25,206 bases of DNA from CAYLNH01 sp964384625 (GCA_964384625.1 CAYLNH010000087.1:1-25206); one strand, 5' to 3'; positions 1 to 7,886 are shown, numbered from the stretch's first letter. Numbers and translations: made by a program. Notes: generated by a model from the letters alone, not told the origin.

Positions 1-22
1 GATGTCGTGCACTCACAGGCGC

Positions 23-177
23 ACTAGCCGCAGTTGTCTCAACTGCGCCTCCTCCATCCTCCATCTCCTCCTATTGCAGCCGCAGTTGTCTCAACTGCGC
101 ATCCTCCATCCTCCATCCTCCCTCCTCCTATCGTAGCCGCAGTTGTCTCAACTGCGCCTCCTCCCTCCTTCGCCTAT
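23..177 (-). repeat. Three-unit hairpin plus purine-rich repeat array
   Basis: Read on the minus strand, three units of about 46, 57 and 52 bases start with ATAGG at 177, 131 and 74. Each has a purine-rich stretch full of AGGAGG/GGATGG words and ends in a perfect 8-bp hairpin, CGCAGTTG-AGA-CAACTGCG (plus-strand positions 138-156, 81-99 and 29-47), followed by GCT. The hairpin is identical in all three units while the purine stretch varies in length. The TAG inside the first ATAGG is the stop codon of the metallopeptidase-like gene. No T-tract follows the hairpins, so they are not classical terminators. This kind of intergenic array may be dispersed through the genome, but the window holds only this cluster. 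Confidence 0.85.
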
Positions 178-1517
178 TGGCCGTAGGTGGTCCGGCAGAA
201 CTCGCGCCAGTCCTGGTCGAACTCGTTCCAGGAGCGATTCAGGACCTGCTTGAGAACCGGGTCCATGTTGGTCGTGCCGTTCCGGCGGAAGGCAACGAAG
301 ATCTCCTTGAGCTTGCCCTTGTAGGGTTCGGTCTCAAGCAGCATGCGGGTGACCGTCAGCGCCTGCCAGTAGCGGTTCAGCGGGATACGCCCGCCGCTGC
401 AGAGTTTTTTCAGCGGCAGATGATGAGTCGGCCGCTTGACGCCCTGCATAACGATCTTCTCAAAGCCTTTCTGCGGGTGGATCTGGATCTGGTAGTGGTT
501 CGCGAGCCCCTCCTGGATCCAATCGCCGCTGCCGCTGGAGAAGCCCCAGAGCAGCTCAATATAGGCGTGCAGAAACTCGTGGCCGTAGACCGGGCGTTTC
601 GTGCCGTACCTGGGATTCCAGAATGACGTCGCAATCCCCATGAAGGTGAACCCGCCGCTGGTCGGCCGGGCGCCGCCGCTGTTGTGTTGCGCGGCAAATC
701 GGCCCGGGAAGTCCTGGTACTGCTTCTGCGTCTCGAACACCACCAGCGTCGGCACACGCACCGGTTTTTCCGGCAGGAACGGGAGGTCCCGGCGGATGGC
801 CGCGGCAAACCGCCGGATCAGTTTGTCGAGCGCCTCGAAGTCGACCTTCGAGCAGTTGGTCAAAACCCGCAGGTCATCCTTCTCGGCCGTCCGGATGGTG
901 TTTGCCGCGGCACCGGGGAAGGCGAGTGCCGCCAGTTCCGGCGTCGGGATGTCCGTGCCGCACTTGCTGCGGGCGAAGGCGATGTTGTCGATCGCGATCT
1001 CGGCAGCAGTACGGAAGTAGACGCCGAAGTACTGCACGCCGCGCCAGTCCGGCGTGCGCTTGCCGGCCCATCGCATATAGCGCAGCGGCACGATGATCTT
1101 CTGCCAGCCTTTGCCGCTGATGTCGGTCTTGCGCCAGAACTTCGCGGCGCCGCCTTTCTCGATGAACTGCACTTCCACCGTCGCCGGCTTCTTACTGTGC
1201 ACCCAGAAGGTCGCGGCCTCGCACTTCAGGAGGTCCTCAGGCAACTGCCCGGAGCGCGTATACAGGAAGCCCCCGGCCTTGGTCGAAACCTTCAGGGCCT
1301 TTCCCTGCGGTCCAAGCTCCTCCTTCGCTGCCGGGCCGGCGGCGTACTCCATCTTGAGGCCGCCCTGCGGCTTGTTCCAGACGGGCGCCAGCCCGGTCTC
1401 ATCGAAGTCGAACAGGACTGCCTCGGCGGCATCTTTGGTGAGGTTGATCTCTTGAGTTCGGCCGCTCACGGCCGACAGCAGAAGGGCACAGAACGCCGCA
1501 CGCACGTAAGACATCAT
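174..1517 (-). CDS. Secreted HExxH metallopeptidase-like protein with N-terminal carbohydrate-binding-like domain
   Basis: A 447-residue protein. The start is ATG at 1517 (a GTG at 1520 is possible), because a GAGGAGA ribosome site lies at 1527-1533 and a signal peptide (about residues 1-20) follows; a longer in-frame extension to 1682 runs into hairpin repeats and lacks a ribosome site. Residues about 30-185 have a beta-rich look like CIA30/CBM-type galactose-binding domains (AVLFDFDE start, W and F rich, ending IAIDNIAF). The C-terminal half has HEFLH at residues 313-317 and a downstream EGLA with Glu336, the arrangement of gluzincin (clan MA) peptidases of the DUF1570/peptidase_MA_2 type. 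It is probably exported and cleaves, or only binds, protein or glycoprotein at the cell surface. It is last in a minus-strand run behind a glycoside hydrolase but separated by 280 bp, so it may have its own promoter. Active-site assignment is from motif only; the substrate is unknown. Confidence 0.82.
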   Translation of the reverse strand: MMSYVRAAFCALLLSAVSGRTQEINLTKDAAEAVLFDFDETGLAPVWNKPQGGLKMEYAAGPAAKEELGPQGKALKVSTKAGGFLYTRSGQLPEDLLKCEAATFWVHSKKPATVEVQFIEKGGAAKFWRKTDISGKGWQKIIVPLRYMRWAGKRTPDWRGVQYFGVYFRTAAEIAIDNIAFARSKCGTDIPTPELAALAFPGAAANTIRTAEKDDLRVLTNCSKVDFEALDKLIRRFAAAIRRDLPFLPEKPVRVPTLVVFETQKQYQDFPGRFAAQHNSGGARPTSGGFTFMGIATSFWNPRYGTKRPVYGHEFLHAYIELLWGFSSGSGDWIQEGLANHYQIQIHPQKGFEKIVMQGVKRPTHHLPLKKLCSGGRIPLNRYWQALTVTRMLLETEPYKGKLKEIFVAFRRNGTTNMDPVLKQVLNRSWNEFDQDWREFCRTTYGQ

Positions 1518-1635
1518 CACAGATTCTCTCCTCGGGTTACCCACGCATCGGTAACGAGCTCTCATGGAGACAACGTCTGACGGGCAACGGTTTCTCACTG
1601 ACGGGCCATGCATTGGACATCGGCGAATGCAGGAG

Positions 1636-1674
1636 CGGCTTCCATGCCGCGATCCGGAGTGCCGCAAGCGGCAC
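1636..1674. repeat. Two adjacent GC-rich hairpins (REP-like element)
   Basis: GCGGC-TTCCAT-GCCGC is followed 8 bases later by GTGCCGC-AA-GCGGCAC (1659-1674), a perfect 7-bp stem with a two-base loop. Paired short GC-rich hairpins in an intergenic gap are the usual form of REP-like or small mobile repeats. There is no T-tract. Only one copy is in the window, so its repetitive nature is inferred. Confidence 0.55.
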
Positions 1675-1689
1675 GACTCCAACTCCTTG

Positions 1690-1713
1690 TCAGTCCCACT
1701 GTGTCTTCATCAT
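1690..1713 (-). CDS. Possible seven-codon leader peptide MMKTQWD
   Basis: AGGAG at 1721-1725 stands seven bases before ATG ATG (1713), which opens a seven-codon frame ending in TGA. The spacing is ideal for translation, and the ORF lies about 170 bases ahead of the metallopeptidase-like gene, with the strong GTGCCGC hairpin just after it. It could be a leader peptide, the remnant of a gene start cut off by a repeat insertion, or chance. The composition gives no attenuation clue such as a run of one amino acid. Confidence 0.2.
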   Translation of the reverse strand: MMKTQWD

Positions 1714-1797
1714 GCATAAGCTCCTGACAGTTCGTGTCGTAATGCCGCGTGGAAGGCGCTCCCGGTTGTCGGACCTGTCGGTGTGCGGGCTGCACCG

Positions 1798-4700
1798 CTA
1801 CTCAAACGTGATCAACGGCCACCTGGACGGATCTTTGCGTTTGCCCAAGCCTTCGGCGACATAGCAGAAACCCTCGCGGCCGCCGCCGTCTTCATCATTG
1901 ACCAGCAGATTAAAGCCGAGTGCCTTCGACCGCAGGAAGGCGGCGTCCGCACCAAAATCAGCCAGCGGCAGACGGGCCTCGTAGATGAGGCCGCCGGCGC
2001 GCGGCGTGGTTGTCAGCTTGATCGCTTCGGCGTAGTCGCGTGAGGCGCCCATGGGCGCCGACCAGCAGAAACTCATGGCCTCGCCGTCGTTGTTGCGGGC
2101 CAGGCCGATCTCCCAGTAGCTCTCTTTACCGGGGATCTTCAGGCCGAACTGAATGCCGTCGGCGCGCCAGCTCAACTGCGCCTTGTTCGGTTGCAGATGC
2201 TTGTCGTCGCTGACGTCTACCTTCATGAGCAAGGCGTCGTTCTCGAGGCGCAGCCAGACTTTGGCACTGAGATCCGCCGGGCCGGTCCAGACGAATGCCT
2301 TGCGGCTCGGGTCATGGCGATTGCCGTTGTGCACCTGCTTCTCGCTGTCGACAACGAAATCCGGTTGGCGCTCGGCCATCGGCTTGGCCGGGATGAGCTG
2401 CGCCGCGTGCAGCGGCAAGGATAAAGAGCCCTTCCAGGGCGTAGTTGCCAGGGCGTAGTCGAGTTTCACGCGCGGCTTGGCCGCTCCGGCTTTGCTGGCC
2501 GGCATCGGGAACGCGAGCGCGGCTTTTTGTGAGGCTTTCGCCGGGACCTCCAGGGACTCCTTCGTCTGCGTGCCGTCCGGCCTGGTCCAGGTCAATTCGA
2601 AGGTCGCTGCCTGCGGTAGTGGGTTTCGCACCAGGGCTTCGGCCTTGACCTCGCTGCCGGGCTCGCCGTAGGGCTGGCCGGAAAAACTGACGAGGGCGCC
2701 GACGAGCTCGGGCTTGCCGCCGATGACGCGCAGGTATTTCGGCTCTTTGGTGAAGGTCCAGTTCACCACCTGGGCGTGGACATCGGCGGCTTCAGCGTTC
2801 CCCATGATGTCAATCACTTCGGCGGTCGCACCGTCCGGCAAACGCAGCAGGATGCGCTGGTTCGCTGTCGGCGCGGCTTCATCCCAGCCGACGAGAATGG
2901 TATCCTGCCCTTTTTCGAAGCCGAGCAGGATATTGCCCGGGCCCGGGTTCGCGACGTCATAGTGTTTGGCGTCACGCATAAGCTTGACCAGTTCGTTCAG
3001 GGCGCTGTAAGCCGGTCGCGGCGTGCGGTTGGTATTCATGATCGAGTACTTGCCCGGATTGCTCAGGGCCAGCGCAAACCAGGAAAACCCGATCGTGTTG
3101 CGCGTCTTGGCGAAGGCGATCTTCTTGACCAGGGTCTGCGCCTGGATGTCGGGACGCGCATGCGATCCGGTCTCGGTGAACCAGATGGGCTTCGGCGTCT
3201 TGAGTTGTTGGCGGAGTTTGGCCAGCGGCCCGTCGATGGCCGTCTGGAAGGTGTCGAACTCACCGTGCTGATGCAGGCAGATGGCGTCGTAGTGGTCCTG
3301 CGCGTCGACCAGCATGCGCTTGATCAAGTCCGGGTTCAGGGCATGCCCGTGGTGGCCGAGCATCGTGGCGATGCCGCCGGAGAGCACGTGGGCGTTCGGG
3401 TCGCCTTTCTTGATCTCTTCGTAGGCGACCTTCAGGAGTTCGAGGTATTCCGCGGTCGTGCCGGAGAAGAAGCCCTTCAGATCGGGTTCATTCCAGATTT
3501 CATAGGCGATGACGCCGCGCGCCTTGTTCTTCTCGACGACGGCCTTGATGAAGCTGCGCCAGGCTTCCTTCTGCGGCGGCGTTCGGCTTAGCCGGGCGGC
3601 CAGGTACTTGGCCCGCATCTTGGCAGCATGCCCGGCTTGACGACCATTCTTCGGGGCACCCCGGCGTCCTTTCTTTTTCTTCTTCTTTCCCTGATCACCG
3701 CTACCGCTCTGCAGTTTCTCGACGTACTCCGGCCGGGCCGCCCATTGCGGCGTGAAGCACAGGCCGTACTGCACCTTGATCCCTTTCTCCTGCCAGCGCC
3801 CGAGGATGGCCAGGTGCCGTTCCCAGGTAAACTTGTCGGCGGATTCGGGTTGGATGCCCGGCCAAGTAACGCCGCTGCGGACATAGTCCATGCCGACGAG
3901 GGCGCAGGCGTCGATCTTCCATGCGTTCTTCTCGACGTCCTTCACCCGGGCGTCCATGCCGAACCAGAAGCCGTCGGCCGGCGGATGCGGGCGCGTCCCG
4001 GCGGGCTTGAGGTAGGCAATGGGCACGGACGGCTTGCGGACAACCGCGTTGGAACCCGGCAAAACCAGGCGCGGTTTTGCCCGCCAATGGCCGCTGCGGT
4101 CGAGGACCTTGCCGATCGCCAGTGTTTTCGTCTCGCCGCCGGCCAGCGCCACATTCTCCTGCTGCCACTGTACCTTGTGGCCGTTGAACGCTTCGAACTC
4201 GATTGCCGCTGTGAAGGTCAATGCCTTGTGCCCTGCCGGACTGGTCACAGTCAGCTTGACATCGTCTTCATGGCCCTTGCGTATAACCGCCACAGTGCAG
4301 CCGGTATCGAGCTTCACTTTGATCGGCAGCAGCTCGATCTCCGGCTCGACGTCCGTCGGGTCGAAGGCGTTCCGCTTGATGCTGCGGACGAGCAGGAATT
4401 GCTCCGCGGCGATCGGCTTGGGCGCCATGAAGATGATGCTCAGCAGGCGTACGGGCAGGTCGATCCGGTTCTTGCCGTCACTGCTGCCGCCCCAGTGGCC
4501 GTTGCTGCGGTTCTTCGCCAACGTGATCTGCACGTCCTGCCAGCCGGTTTTCTTCGGGTCGACCTGGGCGCCGAACTGCCAGATCTCGTTGTTCGCGTCG
4601 ATGACGCGGACGCCGAGTTTGCGGAAGCCTTGATGGCCGTCGGCATTGACCTGATAGGAGAGAGTGACGCCCTTGCGATAGGCCTTGATGTAGGGCCGGG

Positions 4701-4938
4701 CGGGCACCGGCGCTTCCAGCAGGCGTTTGGCGCCGGGCAGCCAGCAGAGCCGCATGGCTTTGCCGCCGTCGACATCCACCGCGCGTTTGCCGTGCTTGCC
4801 GCCGCGGCCGCCGGCGAGAGCGATGGTCTTGTCGGTCTGCAGATTCAGCAGCGTGGGCTGCTCCCGGGAGAGGAGCGGCGAAGCAGGGAGCAGGACAGCA
4901 AGGGACAAGAGTCCCAGGTAAATTGAGCGATGGATCAT
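1798..4938 (-). CDS. Large secreted clan GH-A glycoside hydrolase with CBM9-like C-terminal domain
   Basis: A 1046-residue protein with an N-terminal signal peptide (about residues 1-24). Residues about 30-190 look like a carbohydrate-binding beta-sandwich. A (beta/alpha)8 catalytic domain of the GH39/GH5 kind spans about 310-650: acid/base Glu484 in IWNEPD and nucleophile Glu589 in WFTETG, 105 residues apart as expected for clan GH-A. The C-terminal part, about 855-1046, has the pattern of a CBM9/DOMON-like sugar-binding domain (LRLENDALLMKVDVSDD, then WRADGIQFGL). A Lys-rich stretch (K418-K423 and following) is inserted between the early barrel strands and the acid/base region. It starts 17 bp after a pilin-like gene with CGGAGAA as ribosome site, so it is co-transcribed. 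It probably hydrolyses an extracellular or periplasmic polysaccharide; the exact family and linkage cannot be read from sequence alone. Confidence 0.87.
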   Translation of the reverse strand: MIHRSIYLGLLSLAVLLPASPLLSREQPTLLNLQTDKTIALAGGRGGKHGKRAVDVDGGKAMRLCWLPGAKRLLEAPVPARPYIKAYRKGVTLSYQVNADGHQGFRKLGVRVIDANNEIWQFGAQVDPKKTGWQDVQITLAKNRSNGHWGGSSDGKNRIDLPVRLLSIIFMAPKPIAAEQFLLVRSIKRNAFDPTDVEPEIELLPIKVKLDTGCTVAVIRKGHEDDVKLTVTSPAGHKALTFTAAIEFEAFNGHKVQWQQENVALAGGETKTLAIGKVLDRSGHWRAKPRLVLPGSNAVVRKPSVPIAYLKPAGTRPHPPADGFWFGMDARVKDVEKNAWKIDACALVGMDYVRSGVTWPGIQPESADKFTWERHLAILGRWQEKGIKVQYGLCFTPQWAARPEYVEKLQSGSGDQGKKKKKKGRRGAPKNGRQAGHAAKMRAKYLAARLSRTPPQKEAWRSFIKAVVEKNKARGVIAYEIWNEPDLKGFFSGTTAEYLELLKVAYEEIKKGDPNAHVLSGGIATMLGHHGHALNPDLIKRMLVDAQDHYDAICLHQHGEFDTFQTAIDGPLAKLRQQLKTPKPIWFTETGSHARPDIQAQTLVKKIAFAKTRNTIGFSWFALALSNPGKYSIMNTNRTPRPAYSALNELVKLMRDAKHYDVANPGPGNILLGFEKGQDTILVGWDEAAPTANQRILLRLPDGATAEVIDIMGNAEAADVHAQVVNWTFTKEPKYLRVIGGKPELVGALVSFSGQPYGEPGSEVKAEALVRNPLPQAATFELTWTRPDGTQTKESLEVPAKASQKAALAFPMPASKAGAAKPRVKLDYALATTPWKGSLSLPLHAAQLIPAKPMAERQPDFVVDSEKQVHNGNRHDPSRKAFVWTGPADLSAKVWLRLENDALLMKVDVSDDKHLQPNKAQLSWRADGIQFGLKIPGKESYWEIGLARNNDGEAMSFCWSAPMGASRDYAEAIKLTTTPRAGGLIYEARLPLADFGADAAFLRSKALGFNLLVNDEDGGGREGFCYVAEGLGKRKDPSRWPLITFE

Positions 4939-4955
4939 GTGATTCTCCGGTTTCT

Positions 4956-5744
4956 CTAATAGTGGACGTTGAATCGTTCTTCGTAGGGCGAGCCGTAATG
5001 GTGCGGCAACCAGTCAACGTTGCCGTCGATCTGCACCGTGTGTCCGCCGGTCCGACGACGATGGCGCAGCGGTCCGCCGTTGAGGTGTTTGGGGTCGACC
5101 CGATGGCGATAATGATAGTTGTGCGGCATACCGGTGTTGTCCCGGTTCTCTTCCATCAGGTTTGAGCCGTAACTGTCCCCGAACATGACAATCCTGCTGG
5201 GGTGTTCGATGCGATTGATCTTATCTTCGTACTTGCGATGATTGACCCAGTTCGGCAGGCCGACCGGCCCACTGACCAGATACAGGTTCATGCCGTAGGA
5301 GCCCCACAGATTGATCTTGTTCGCCTTCAGAATCTTCTTGCCGCCGTCGATGTAGTCGTAGCCGCGGGTGTACATCTTCCACCCGTCCTCGGCCCGGTCG
5401 TCCCCCGCGTATTTCGCCGATGGACAGACAAAGACTTCCGACTCGTAACTGTTGGCGCGCAACCAGTGCACAACCCAGTCGCCGCCGTGAAAGTTGGGCC
5501 CGGACCAGTTGGTGTCGTCAAACTCGCGCCGGCAGCTGGACGCGATCGTGCCGTCATGCTCGTCGGCGTACAGCGTCATACCCAGATGCAGTTGTTTGAG
5601 GTTGCTGATACACAGCGCCTCGCGCGCACTCTCCCGGGCCTGCGTCAGCGCCGGCAGCAGCATGCTGGCGATGATCGCAATGATCGCAATCGCCACCAAC
5701 AGTTCAATCAGCGTAAACCGTCCTTTTCCGCGTTGGTTCAACAT
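4956..5744 (-). CDS. Pilin-like protein with prepilin N-terminal motif and C-terminal DG motif
   Basis: A 262-residue protein of the type II secretion pseudopilin-like (DUF1559-type) class that is abundant in Lentisphaerota and other PVC bacteria. A short basic leader ends in KGR, followed by FTLIELLVAIAIIAIIASMLL (residues 10 onward), with the conserved +5 Glu at residue 14 and then ARESAREALCISNLKQL, the typical end of the N-terminal helix. Position -1 is Arg instead of the Gly of classical prepilins, which is common in this lineage. Near the C-terminus GGHTVQIDGNVDWL matches the H-x-DG signature. Such proteins are thought to be exported surface proteins rather than structural pilins, often encoded near glycan-degrading enzymes. 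It sits between another pilin-like gene (46 bp upstream) and the glycoside hydrolase (17 bp downstream). Confidence 0.9.
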   Translation of the reverse strand: MLNQRGKGRFTLIELLVAIAIIAIIASMLLPALTQARESAREALCISNLKQLHLGMTLYADEHDGTIASSCRREFDDTNWSGPNFHGGDWVVHWLRANSYESEVFVCPSAKYAGDDRAEDGWKMYTRGYDYIDGGKKILKANKINLWGSYGMNLYLVSGPVGLPNWVNHRKYEDKINRIEHPSRIVMFGDSYGSNLMEENRDNTGMPHNYHYRHRVDPKHLNGGPLRHRRRTGGHTVQIDGNVDWLPHHYGSPYEERFNVHY

Positions 5745-5790
5745 GGTGTTTCCAATGCTATGAAATTCCGTTCCTTAGCGCAATGGCGGC

Positions 5791-6615
5791 CTATTCGAAC
5801 TCGAAGAGCTTGTGGTTCTTCCAGATCTCTTCCGTGCGCGAAAACCGGGCGTGGCCGTCGGCATAGATGTGGTTGCCGCCTTTGTGGCCGAGATGCCGTT
5901 TTGGATTCGGCAATCCCAGGACCGGGTGCCGCACGGGTTTACGGTCGCGCGAGTCGATGTGGTAATTGTGGGTGCTGGGGACCACGCCCGTGATCTTGTC
6001 GGGATATTCGTCCACCATGCCCGCGCCTTTGCTGTCACCCAGAAGGATGAGATTCTCCGGGTCGCCGAAATCCAGAAATCTGGGGTAATTGTCTTCCCAG
6101 CCCGACAGGTCTTCGTCGAACGTCAGTTGCGCATTGAACCCGATGCTGGCGTGCAGACCGATGCGCGTGTTCGGAATGCGATAGCCGTCGATCTTGATCG
6201 TCTTGCTGATATTCGTTGCCCCATCTGTCGTCCACTCCGACCACTGCGCCGACGGACAGTCGAGCAGCCGCCAGTCGTATTCGAGATAAGGCAGCAGCGG
6301 CTTCTGCCACTTGCCGTACCACCACGGCCACTGGTTCTTCGGGTTACTGGAGCCGCCGGCCAGGCGGCCGGATGGCGTAACATGGTTGTCAAAGTCGCTG
6401 GCATAGGTGATCTCGGCGATGCCGCATTGTTTGAGATTGCTCAGACAGACGGCAGTATGAGCTGTCTCGCGAGCGCGGGACAGCACCGGCAGGAGCAATG
6501 CCGCCAGGACCAGCACGATCGCGATCACGACGAGCAATTCAACGAGTGTGAACCATCGAACCCTCTGCTTGTCGAAGGGCTCGATCAGTGTGAAGCGTTT
6601 CTGCGTCTTGGACAT
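5791..6615 (-). CDS. Pilin-like protein with duplicated prepilin motif
   Basis: A 274-residue relative of its downstream neighbour. An AGGAGG ribosome site fixes ATG at 6615, overlapping the stop of the regulator gene upstream. Two prepilin motifs occur: FTLIE at residues 8-12, followed by Pro13 and a charged stretch, and FTLVELLVVIAI from residue 22, followed by the hydrophobic helix. Only the second continues into a membrane helix, so processing, if any, should occur before Phe22. The 14-residue step between the motifs is filled by a repeat-like 19-bp DNA segment (6561-6579). The C-terminal part has HKGGNHIYADGHARF, the H-x-DG motif. Function is otherwise as for the neighbouring pilin-like protein: an exported surface protein of unknown partner, probably induced with the glycoside hydrolase. 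Confidence 0.9.
   Translation of the reverse strand: MSKTQKRFTLIEPFDKQRVRWFTLVELLVVIAIVLVLAALLLPVLSRARETAHTAVCLSNLKQCGIAEITYASDFDNHVTPSGRLAGGSSNPKNQWPWWYGKWQKPLLPYLEYDWRLLDCPSAQWSEWTTDGATNISKTIKIDGYRIPNTRIGLHASIGFNAQLTFDEDLSGWEDNYPRFLDFGDPENLILLGDSKGAGMVDEYPDKITGVVPSTHNYHIDSRDRKPVRHPVLGLPNPKRHLGHKGGNHIYADGHARFSRTEEIWKNHKLFEFE
6561..6579. repeat. Repeat-like 19-bp insert within pilin gene
   Basis: The plus-strand sequence CCCTCTGCTTGTCGAAGGG lies inside the N-terminal coding region. It closely resembles the short repeat CCCTGAGCTTGTCGAAGGG that I recall from intergenic and in-frame positions in many bacterial genomes (from memory, not searched). It is flanked by two copies of a 15-bp FTLxE-coding segment sharing TTCACACT (minus strand), 42 bp apart, so the reading frame is kept. 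Confidence 0.55.
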
Positions 6616-6627
6616 GATGATGTCCTC

Positions 6628-7725
6628 CTATGCTTCGCGACAGGATTTGCCCGGGATAAGCGTTGCTTTGAAATGCACCGTGTCGAGCGGTTGCTGGTTG
6701 AGCGCCTGTTTGCAGTTGCGCAGCAGCACGGCGGCATACTCGGCCGGGTCCAGCTCCAGCCGCGTCAACGGCACCGGCGAGAGAATCTTTGAGCCGCGGT
6801 TGGCGTGGGACATGATCCCCAGATCCGCCGGGATGCGCACGCCGGCTTCCATCAGCCCGAACATCAGGCCGCGGGTAATGTTGTCGTTCAGACTCAGCAA
6901 CGCATCGGCCTGCAGACCACCGTTGCTGAAGAGGTCCTTGATGCATTCGTAGCCGGCTTCTTCGGTGGCGGCGGCAGTATACAGGAAGGTGTTGTCCGTG
7001 GTCTCGCGGCCGCGATCGCGGAGGGCATCCCGCACGCCTTCCATCGCCGGTTGCGGCCGGTCCCGGCGCGGTTTCGGCAGAACCGCGCGAATCTGCGTGA
7101 AGCCGCGTTCGATCAGGTAGTTGATGCCGCGGTAGCCGAGGTTGTAGATATCGCAATGGGCGTTGCCCTCCACCACCGGCAGGCGGCAGTCGCCGTGCAG
7201 CCACGGGTTCATCATCGAGTTGGCGTAAATCACGGCGACCACCCCGAAACGGTCCATATCGATGTCCCGCTCGACCCGCCGCAGTTTCAGGCCGAAATCG
7301 TCGCCAGGCAGCATCATCTTCACGTCCACATGGAGTCCCTCGGCCAACGCCTGACTCTGGAAGTGGTCGAACAGCGACGCCTGAAATGCCGCGTTGTCGT
7401 CGACGAAAATATTGCGGCCGAGCAAGAGGCAGATCGACTTCCGCCCGGAACGATCGCAGACGAAGGTGCCGCGGCGCGGCACCCGCTCCACCAGGCCCGC
7501 AACCGCCAGGATCGACAAACTCTTCTGCACGGTATCGATGGTCACCCCGAACCGCTGGCGCAGCTGTGTGGTCGACGGCAGCCGATCGCCCGGCATCAGG
7601 CTGCCGGACAGGATCTCATTGCGAATCAGGCTGACCAACTGTTTGTAGACCGGCTCGACCGCCTTCGGATCCAGCTCCAGGTCCTTCCGCAGTTTCCTTT
7701 GTTTCCCATTTGTTACTGTCTTCAT
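6628..7725 (-). CDS. GntR-family HTH / LacI-type sensor transcriptional regulator
   Basis: A 365-residue regulator with a GntR winged-helix domain at about residues 24-90 (VYKQLVSLIRNEILSG, then LPSTTQLRQRFGV and GLVERVPRRGTFV) fused to a periplasmic-binding-protein-like ligand domain (about 95-365) as in LacI. This is the architecture of AraR, which senses sugars. ATG at 7725 was chosen; a TTG at 7734 is also in frame, and neither has a clear Shine-Dalgarno sequence. It is the first gene of the minus-strand run and its stop overlaps the ribosome site of the first pilin gene, 12 bp away. It likely controls its own operon of pilin-like proteins, glycoside hydrolase and possibly the peptidase, in response to a released sugar. 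The ligand is not predictable. Confidence 0.9.
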   Translation of the reverse strand: MKTVTNGKQRKLRKDLELDPKAVEPVYKQLVSLIRNEILSGSLMPGDRLPSTTQLRQRFGVTIDTVQKSLSILAVAGLVERVPRRGTFVCDRSGRKSICLLLGRNIFVDDNAAFQASLFDHFQSQALAEGLHVDVKMMLPGDDFGLKLRRVERDIDMDRFGVVAVIYANSMMNPWLHGDCRLPVVEGNAHCDIYNLGYRGINYLIERGFTQIRAVLPKPRRDRPQPAMEGVRDALRDRGRETTDNTFLYTAAATEEAGYECIKDLFSNGGLQADALLSLNDNITRGLMFGLMEAGVRIPADLGIMSHANRGSKILSPVPLTRLELDPAEYAAVLLRNCKQALNQQPLDTVHFKATLIPGKSCREA

Positions 7726-7765
7726 CAGGCTCAATATATTTTATTGTTCTGCATTTATTCTGCTT

Positions 7766-7795
7766 ATAATATCGGTGTTTTTTGCGGTCTGTCAA
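7766..7795 (-). promoter_or_regulatory. Sigma-70-like promoter of the GntR/pilin/GH operon
   Basis: Minus strand: TTGACA (7795-7790), 18-bp spacer, TATTAT (7771-7766). The -35 is a perfect consensus and the expected start is about 35 bases ahead of the ATG at 7725. Downstream are two imperfect direct repeats, TTGTTCTGC and TTATTCTGC on the plus strand (7744-7763), a possible site for the encoded regulator. Confidence 0.6.
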
Positions 7796-7834
7796 GCGGA
7801 TTTGGGAAATAGCCGCCGGGGGGGGCGCAGCACC

Positions 7835-7862
7835 TTGACATTGTCCCGGCTTGCGACATATT
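7835..7862 (+). promoter_or_regulatory. Sigma-70-like promoter of the IclR-sulfatase unit
   Basis: TTGACA (7835-7840), 16-bp spacer, CATATT (7857-7862). It faces away from the minus-strand promoter; the two perfect -35 boxes are 39 bp apart. A run of eight G residues (7818-7825) lies between them. Confidence 0.5.
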
Positions 7863-7886
7863 GGATAGTTCATATCCATATGGATA
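7863..7886. promoter_or_regulatory. Palindromic operator candidate for the IclR-type regulator
   Basis: A perfect 14-bp palindrome TATCCATATGGATA occupies 7873-7886, with a further GGATA at 7863-7867 giving alternating GGATA/TATCC half-sites. It starts at the end of the -10 box and ends 21 bp before the IclR start codon. This is the position for autorepression, and IclR proteins bind short dyads. Assignment to this regulator is inference. Confidence 0.5.

Larger units (their letters stand above)
1518..1797. other. 280-bp intergenic region with hairpins and a tiny ORF
   Basis: Lies between the glycoside hydrolase gene and the metallopeptidase-like gene, both on the minus strand. It holds a two-hairpin element (1636-1674) and a seven-codon ORF with a good ribosome site (1690-1713). 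No convincing full-length gene or rho-independent terminator is visible. Confidence 0.6.

Noticed and set aside
29..156. CRISPR array
   Set aside because: Only three units, hairpin identical but the spacers are one degenerate purine-rich sequence of differing length, not unique spacers; no cas genes.
684..1580. Long plus-strand ORF opposite the metallopeptidase-like gene
   Set aside because: Antisense shadow in GC-rich DNA; no ribosome site, no recognisable domain, Arg/Val-rich composition typical of mirrored codons.
3628..4926. 432-residue plus-strand ORF opposite the glycoside hydrolase
   Set aside because: Antisense of a clearly coding GH-A domain; the protein shows no family motifs.
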